Notes under the pieces: model-generated | Told to the model about the DNA's origin: nothing | Databases searched by the model: none | The model's input: only the letters and a program-made list of their open reading frames with translations | Assembly (NCBI GenBank): GCA_937967705.1 | Contig: CALCJG010000303.1 | Location: 1-9,091, forward strand | Direction: 5' to 3' | Length of the DNA stretch: 9,091 nucleotides | Source: an uncultured Spirochaetia bacterium | GTDB taxonomy: Bacteria; Spirochaetota; UBA4802; JAGODF01 | Shown: piece by piece, positions 6,584-9,091 of the stretch | Layout of the letters: each line of letters starts with the position of its first letter | Numbering within the stretch: the stretch's first letter is position 1 | Position numbers and translations under genes: made by a program

Positions 6584-7304
6584 AAAGATCGTCATCCCGG
6601 TAGATGTCTTCGATCTTGTCCTTGGTCTTTTTTTCCGCATGCCCCGCCTTCTTTTCCTCGGCCTTCCTCACCTGATCCTTCAACACCATTCCGCCGAGAT
6701 GCAGGGCCTCCTCGATGGGAACATCGCTTCCCAGGGGGGGGAGTTGAAAATTGGGATCCTTCAGGAGTTCGATGGCCCTTCGGATTTTGTCGTACTGGGG
6801 ATCCTCCGGGGCGGCCCTCAGGTAGTCTTCCCAGCTCAGAATGGTATTCTGCTTGTCCCTGAGTATCATCAGGTATGTAAGGCCCATATGGTAATAGGCA
6901 TACTTCAGGTTTTTATTCATTTCAAGAGATTTTTTAAAGTTTTCCAGGGCTGCCGGTCCCATGCCCTTGAGATAATAGACCTGCCCTATGCGGAAGTAAT
7001 CCTCTGCGCTGCCGGGATTGAGATCCACGGCCTTTTTATAGAGATTCAGGGCGCCGTCATATCTCTTTTTTCGCAGGTAGATGTCACCGAGATAGGAATA
7101 GGCCATCCCGTTTTCGGGGTTTTTCTTCAACTCTTCCTGAAAGAGCAGTTCCGCCATTTCGAACTTGCTCTGAAAGAAGTATTTGACCGCCTTTTTGTAA
7201 TTGTCCTCTGTTTCTTTCTTCTGGGCTTCCAGGGACGTCAGGGTCAGGCAAGTGGAAAGGATGGCGATCAGAACGATTTTATACGAATGATACTTATCCG
7301 GCAT
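6582..7304 (-). CDS. Secreted small TPR protein, first gene of the operon
   Basis: The product is 240 residues. A Sec signal peptide (1 to about 27) ends in SLEA before QKK; a Cys at 19 in LSTC is a weak alternative lipobox. Four TPR-like repeats follow at about 33-66, 67-100, 101-134 and 135-168, the middle two with canonical LGDIY and IGQVY helices. The C-terminal third has PLG and EEALHLGG segments, then a Lys/Glu-rich, probably extended tail (210-240) ending in acidic residues. It is likely periplasmic and may dock to the much longer TPR protein encoded 11 bases downstream; that is inference. An in-frame ATG at 7388 would add 28 residues before the signal peptide, with no ribosome site. 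The ATG at 7304 has AGGAG seven bases upstream (7312-7316). A run of eight G/C (6734-6741) encodes the LPPLG segment and could be prone to slippage. Confidence 0.88.
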   Translation of the reverse strand: MPDKYHSYKIVLIAILSTCLTLTSLEAQKKETEDNYKKAVKYFFQSKFEMAELLFQEELKKNPENGMAYSYLGDIYLRKKRYDGALNLYKKAVDLNPGSAEDYFRIGQVYYLKGMGPAALENFKKSLEMNKNLKYAYYHMGLTYLMILRDKQNTILSWEDYLRAAPEDPQYDKIRRAIELLKDPNFQLPPLGSDVPIEEALHLGGMVLKDQVRKAEEKKAGHAEKKTKDKIEDIYRDDDL

Positions 7305-7338
7305 CGGGGTTCTCCTGTATAATCTATCGGCATAAATG

Positions 7339-7364
7339 ACCTTAATATTTAAGGTATTAACCTT
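7339..7364 (-). repeat. Nested inverted repeats in the 5' leader of the TPR operon
   Basis: On the plus strand ACCTTAA (7339-7345) and TTAAGGT (7349-7355) form a perfect 7-base inverted repeat with a 3-base loop. A third copy of the arm, ACCTT (7360-7364), can pair instead with AAGGT (7351-7355). The middle arm therefore has two exclusive partners. The element lies between the predicted transcription start (near 7386) and the start codon (7304). It could be an operator for a dimeric regulator or a small RNA switch. The arms are AT-rich, so chance is possible. Confidence 0.45.
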
Positions 7365-7392
7365 CTCCGGAAGATACAATTTACCCACTACT

Positions 7393-7401
7393 ATTATATC
7401 A
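7393..7401 (-). promoter_or_regulatory. Extended -10 promoter of the TPR/lipoprotein operon
   Basis: The minus strand reads TGA followed by TATAAT, an extended -10 (TGnTATAAT) with a perfect hexamer. The expected -35 position holds no TTGACA-like sequence, which is common for extended -10 promoters. Transcription would start near 7386, giving a leader of about 80 bases before the ATG at 7304. The upstream in-frame ATG at 7388 would lie at or before this start, supporting the shorter first gene. Confidence 0.6.
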
Positions 7402-7491
7402 ACTCAATGCCCGGGGAGGTGCTTTTCCTTAAGAAAAAGAGAATAAATAATTGCAAAAAAACACGGGTAGGCTTTTTTGGTTAGGAGAAAT

Positions 7492-7569
7492 ATGAGGTAT
7501 TCTGTATATTGTTCCTGGCATGGCATGATTCATCTGAGGCTCCTGTTATGCATGCCTGCAGGGTGTTGA
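7492..7569 (+). CDS. Doubtful 25-residue micro-ORF
   Basis: An ATG at 7492 is preceded by AGGAG with a short four-base gap (7483-7487) and runs 25 codons to TGA. The peptide begins MRYSVYCSWHG and is rich in Cys, Leu and aromatic residues, with a short hydrophobic stretch LRLLLC. It lies upstream of the rightward promoter candidate, so it is not a leader peptide for the FecR-type gene unless transcription starts further up. The codon use is not persuasive and the length is within chance. It is recorded only because a ribosome site is present. Confidence 0.15.
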   Translation: MRYSVYCSWHGMIHLRLLLCMPAGC

Positions 7570-7590
7570 GTGAAAGTTTTTACCAGTTAA

Positions 7591-7604
7591 AGGAAATTTT
7601 TCCT
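7591..7604. repeat. Near-perfect palindrome, possible operator
   Basis: AGGAAA and TTTCCT form a 6-base inverted repeat with a 2-base centre, 28 bases upstream of the candidate -35 of the FecR-type gene. A dimeric regulator could bind here, but a match of this length in AT-rich DNA may be chance. Confidence 0.3.
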
Positions 7605-7631
7605 GGGAAGTCGGGGAACTCCTTTTTTTCA

Positions 7632-7661
7632 TTGTAAAATAAACCGTCGGTTCGGTATTAT
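7632..7661 (+). promoter_or_regulatory. Candidate sigma70-type promoter of the FecR-TPR/outer-membrane pair
   Basis: TTGTAA (7632-7637, four of six consensus) and TATTAT (7656-7661, five of six) are separated by 18 bases. The start would lie near 7668, about 55 bases before the chosen ATG at 7723. A GTG at 7669 would lie at the start site itself, which argues against it as the true initiation codon. Confidence 0.5.
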
Positions 7662-7722
7662 CATAAGCGTGCATCCCTGCCGGGGGGTGAATGGGGGAAG
7701 TCGGGAAGGGGATATTGATTTT

Positions 7723-8688
7723 ATGCCAAGGGGAGATTATCTTAAGCTGGCTATGGCGCTCATCACGGTCTTTTCAGTCCGTCCGGCGGCACCTGCCCTT
7801 CCGCGGGGGGAAGAGATTTGCACTCCGATGGTGAAGTTTTTTGTGGGTAAAGTTCGTATTCGTTCTTCTCATTCCAAGGCGGTCTATCCCGTGTCGGTAG
7901 GCATGAAGATCCTCAAAAATCACCGCATACAGACCTACCGCAGTTCCTTTGTGGAGGTATCCCTCGATAGTTCTACCACGCTGATCATTGATGAAAATGC
8001 CGAAATCTCTTATGAAGAGGTTATCCGCTGGAAAAAGGAATCTTCGGCACCTTCCCGAAAAAGAGGTTTCATCGACGGATTGAAAAAGATCTTCAGGGAT
8101 AATAACCGCATCAACAGCATCAATCACACCATAGCCGTCAAGGGCGATTCCCCTTCGGAGGAGCTTCTCTGGGAGGAGGATGGCGGGGGTAAGGGAAGCC
8201 CGGTCCTTGAGGAGAAGATCGTAGCCGATTACATGTCGGCGGAATACGCCCGGGGTCATCATGAGAATGTCATCAAGGCCTTCCGGAAAAACAGGGCCCT
8301 CCTGCAGGAGAGGAAGGACCGGCTGGAATACCTGGCGGGGCTTTCCTATCTCCACCTCTGCGCCTTCCGCGATGCTGCGGATATTTTTATGTCTTTATCA
8401 GCCAACAGCCGGATTTCCTCGCTCCGAATCAATGCCCTTTTCCAGGCAGGTCTGGCCAATCACTGTCTGCTGGAGCTGAAAAGATCCAATGAGTTTTTGA
8501 CGCGCTATATCACGACCTGCCGGGAGGGGGACCTTCTTCCCCATGCCTATTATATCCGGGGGCTCAATTACGTACATCTTAAAAGGTCCGATCTTGCGAA
8601 GAAGGATTTCGCCCGGATCAGAAGCAGTTATTCCGATTCCTCCCTTTACGCGGACGCGGATTTGCAGTATAAGAGGTTGTCACGATGA
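7723..8688 (+). CDS. Secreted FecR-like domain protein with C-terminal TPR-like helices
   Basis: The product is 321 residues. A Sec signal peptide (1 to about 26, MPRG, a hydrophobic core, then PAAPA) leads to a FecR-like beta domain at about 36-103. Seen: VGKVRIRS, a VGMKILKNHRIQT turn, and strands SFVEVSLDSSTTLIIDENAEISYEE, here cited by position 75-99. From family knowledge this repeating pattern (G-V-x-V, G-x-x-L, R-I-x-T, T-x-L-x-L) is the FecR fold. A basic helical linker (101-130) precedes TPR-like helices (167-320) such as AEYARGHHENVI and YIRGLNYVHLKRSD. It lacks the N-terminal cytoplasmic anti-sigma region and transmembrane helix of classical FecR, so it is probably a periplasmic binding or scaffold protein, not an anti-sigma regulator. 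Its TGA overlaps the next ATG by four bases. The start has AAGGGG eleven bases upstream; a GTG at 7669 is disfavoured because it adds polar residues before the signal peptide. Confidence 0.82.
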   Translation: MPRGDYLKLAMALITVFSVRPAAPALPRGEEICTPMVKFFVGKVRIRSSHSKAVYPVSVGMKILKNHRIQTYRSSFVEVSLDSSTTLIIDENAEISYEEVIRWKKESSAPSRKRGFIDGLKKIFRDNNRINSINHTIAVKGDSPSEELLWEEDGGGKGSPVLEEKIVADYMSAEYARGHHENVIKAFRKNRALLQERKDRLEYLAGLSYLHLCAFRDAADIFMSLSANSRISSLRINALFQAGLANHCLLELKRSNEFLTRYITTCREGDLLPHAYYIRGLNYVHLKRSDLAKKDFARIRSSYSDSSLYADADLQYKRLSR

Positions 8689-9091
8689 GTGTACGGGGGA
8701 TATCTCTGGTCCTCCTGGGGCTTCTCCTGTTCCTGCCCGGGAGAGGCCGTGCCGAAAGTTTTGCCTTTGACGGGGGCGATGTATCGGCGGGGGTCAGCGC
8801 TGGTTATATTATGCCACGGGGATATTACGGCGCCAACTTCAATAGCGGATACGGCTATGGGGCCCTTGTGCAGTATTACCCCGACAGCCAGCTGATGGGC
8901 TCCTTCCTGGGCTGGCGGACCTTCTTCTTCGAAGGGGATCTGCGCTTCTCCTCCTTCGTAATGAAAGAAAGTCCCGAATCCCGCCTTCTTTTCTACGCTG
9001 GCGGACTGGGGCCGGTGTTGTACTATCCCCTGAGCGGATGGCTCTATCCCTTTGTCGGGATCAATGCTGGGGTTTTTTACAGCCGATTGCA
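8685..9091 (+). CDS. Probable outer-membrane beta-barrel protein, N-terminal part
   Basis: 135 residues are visible before the right edge. A Sec signal peptide (1 to about 23) ends in GRGRA before ESF. The mature part is rich in Gly, Tyr and Phe with alternating hydrophobic residues, for example VSAGVSAGYIMP (33-44), YGYGALVQYYP (55-65), RTFFFEGDLRFSSF (76-89), RLLFYAGGLGPVLYYP (97-112) and YPFVGINAGVFYS (119-131). This is the pattern of transmembrane beta strands joined by short turns, as in OmpA/OmpW-like 8-stranded barrels, but the class cannot be fixed from half a protein. The ATG overlaps the stop of the FecR-TPR gene (ATGA), with AGAGG eight bases upstream inside that gene, so the two are cotranslated and probably function together in the envelope. 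Confidence 0.8.
   Translation, partial: MSVRGISLVLLGLLLFLPGRGRAESFAFDGGDVSAGVSAGYIMPRGYYGANFNSGYGYGALVQYYPDSQLMGSFLGWRTFFFEGDLRFSSFVMKESPESRLLFYAGGLGPVLYYPLSGWLYPFVGINAGVFYSRL

Larger units (their letters stand above)
7402..7631. other. Divergent intergenic region, no convincing gene
   Basis: This stretch separates the leftward TPR operon from the rightward FecR-type gene. It is AT-rich around 7420-7480 and contains oligo-A and oligo-T runs, an 8-base palindrome CCTGCAGG (7555-7562), a near-palindrome at 7591-7604 and one doubtful micro-ORF (7492-7569). I see no tRNA, terminator with a U-tract, or IS remnant. Confidence 0.5.

Noticed and set aside
6639..7322. A 227-codon open frame on the plus strand
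   Set aside because: It is antisense to the first TPR gene, which has a signal peptide, TPRs and a good ribosome site. The antisense product resembles nothing.
7304..7388. A 28-residue N-terminal extension of the first TPR protein
   Set aside because: The upstream ATG coincides with the predicted transcription start and has no ribosome site. The signal peptide and AGGAG both point to 7304.
7555..7562. The CCTGCAGG palindrome as an attachment or insertion site
   Set aside because: It is a single 8-base palindrome without flanking repeats or any mobile-element gene.
7774..8355. A 193-codon open frame on the minus strand
   Set aside because: It is antisense to the FecR-TPR gene, has no plausible start region and no recognisable fold.

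Overview
The window looks like a chromosomal piece of a Gram-negative bacterium with an outer membrane. It encodes Sec signal peptides, two lipoproteins with relaxed lipoboxes (FSC, WSC), a probable outer-membrane barrel protein and a periplasmic-type cell-wall amidase. The loose lipoboxes, the abundance of secreted TPR proteins and the 'EGFL' lipoprotein style suggest a spirochaete or a relative. That placement is an inference from style, not from a marker gene. I see no rRNA, tRNA, CRISPR, insertion sequence or other mobile element.

Layout. (1) Positions 1-2345, minus strand: a secreted Amidase_3-type N-acetylmuramoyl-L-alanine amidase with a long C-terminal extension. It overlaps by 23 bases the start of a YhcC-family radical SAM protein that runs off the left edge. 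(2) 2346-2543: a divergent promoter region. (3) 2544-3104, plus strand: a PilZ-domain protein with both canonical c-di-GMP-binding motifs. Its end faces the next operon with a 7-base gap. (4) 3112-7304, minus strand: a probable four-gene operon transcribed leftward from an extended -10 promoter near 7393-7401. In order it encodes a secreted four-TPR protein, a membrane-anchored protein with about 19 TPRs split by a Gly/Asp/Pro-rich linker, and two lipoproteins that look like diverged tandem paralogues. (5) 7305-7722: a 418-base divergent intergenic region with promoters pointing both ways, small inverted repeats and one doubtful micro-ORF. (6) 7723-9091, plus strand: a secreted protein with a FecR-like beta domain followed by TPR-like helices. 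Its stop overlaps the start of a probable outer-membrane beta-barrel protein cut by the right edge.

Most gene products are predicted to act in the envelope: peptidoglycan cleavage, periplasmic TPR scaffolding, lipoproteins and an outer-membrane protein. The PilZ protein adds a possible c-di-GMP input. A reasonable working idea is that the leftward TPR/lipoprotein operon and the rightward FecR-TPR/outer-membrane pair form one envelope module sharing a control region. No gene in the four-gene operon matches a named system that I recognise. The second and third TPR/lipoprotein components are the best candidates for something undescribed.

Several starts were moved to internal Met codons because a Shine-Dalgarno sequence and a signal peptide both begin there.
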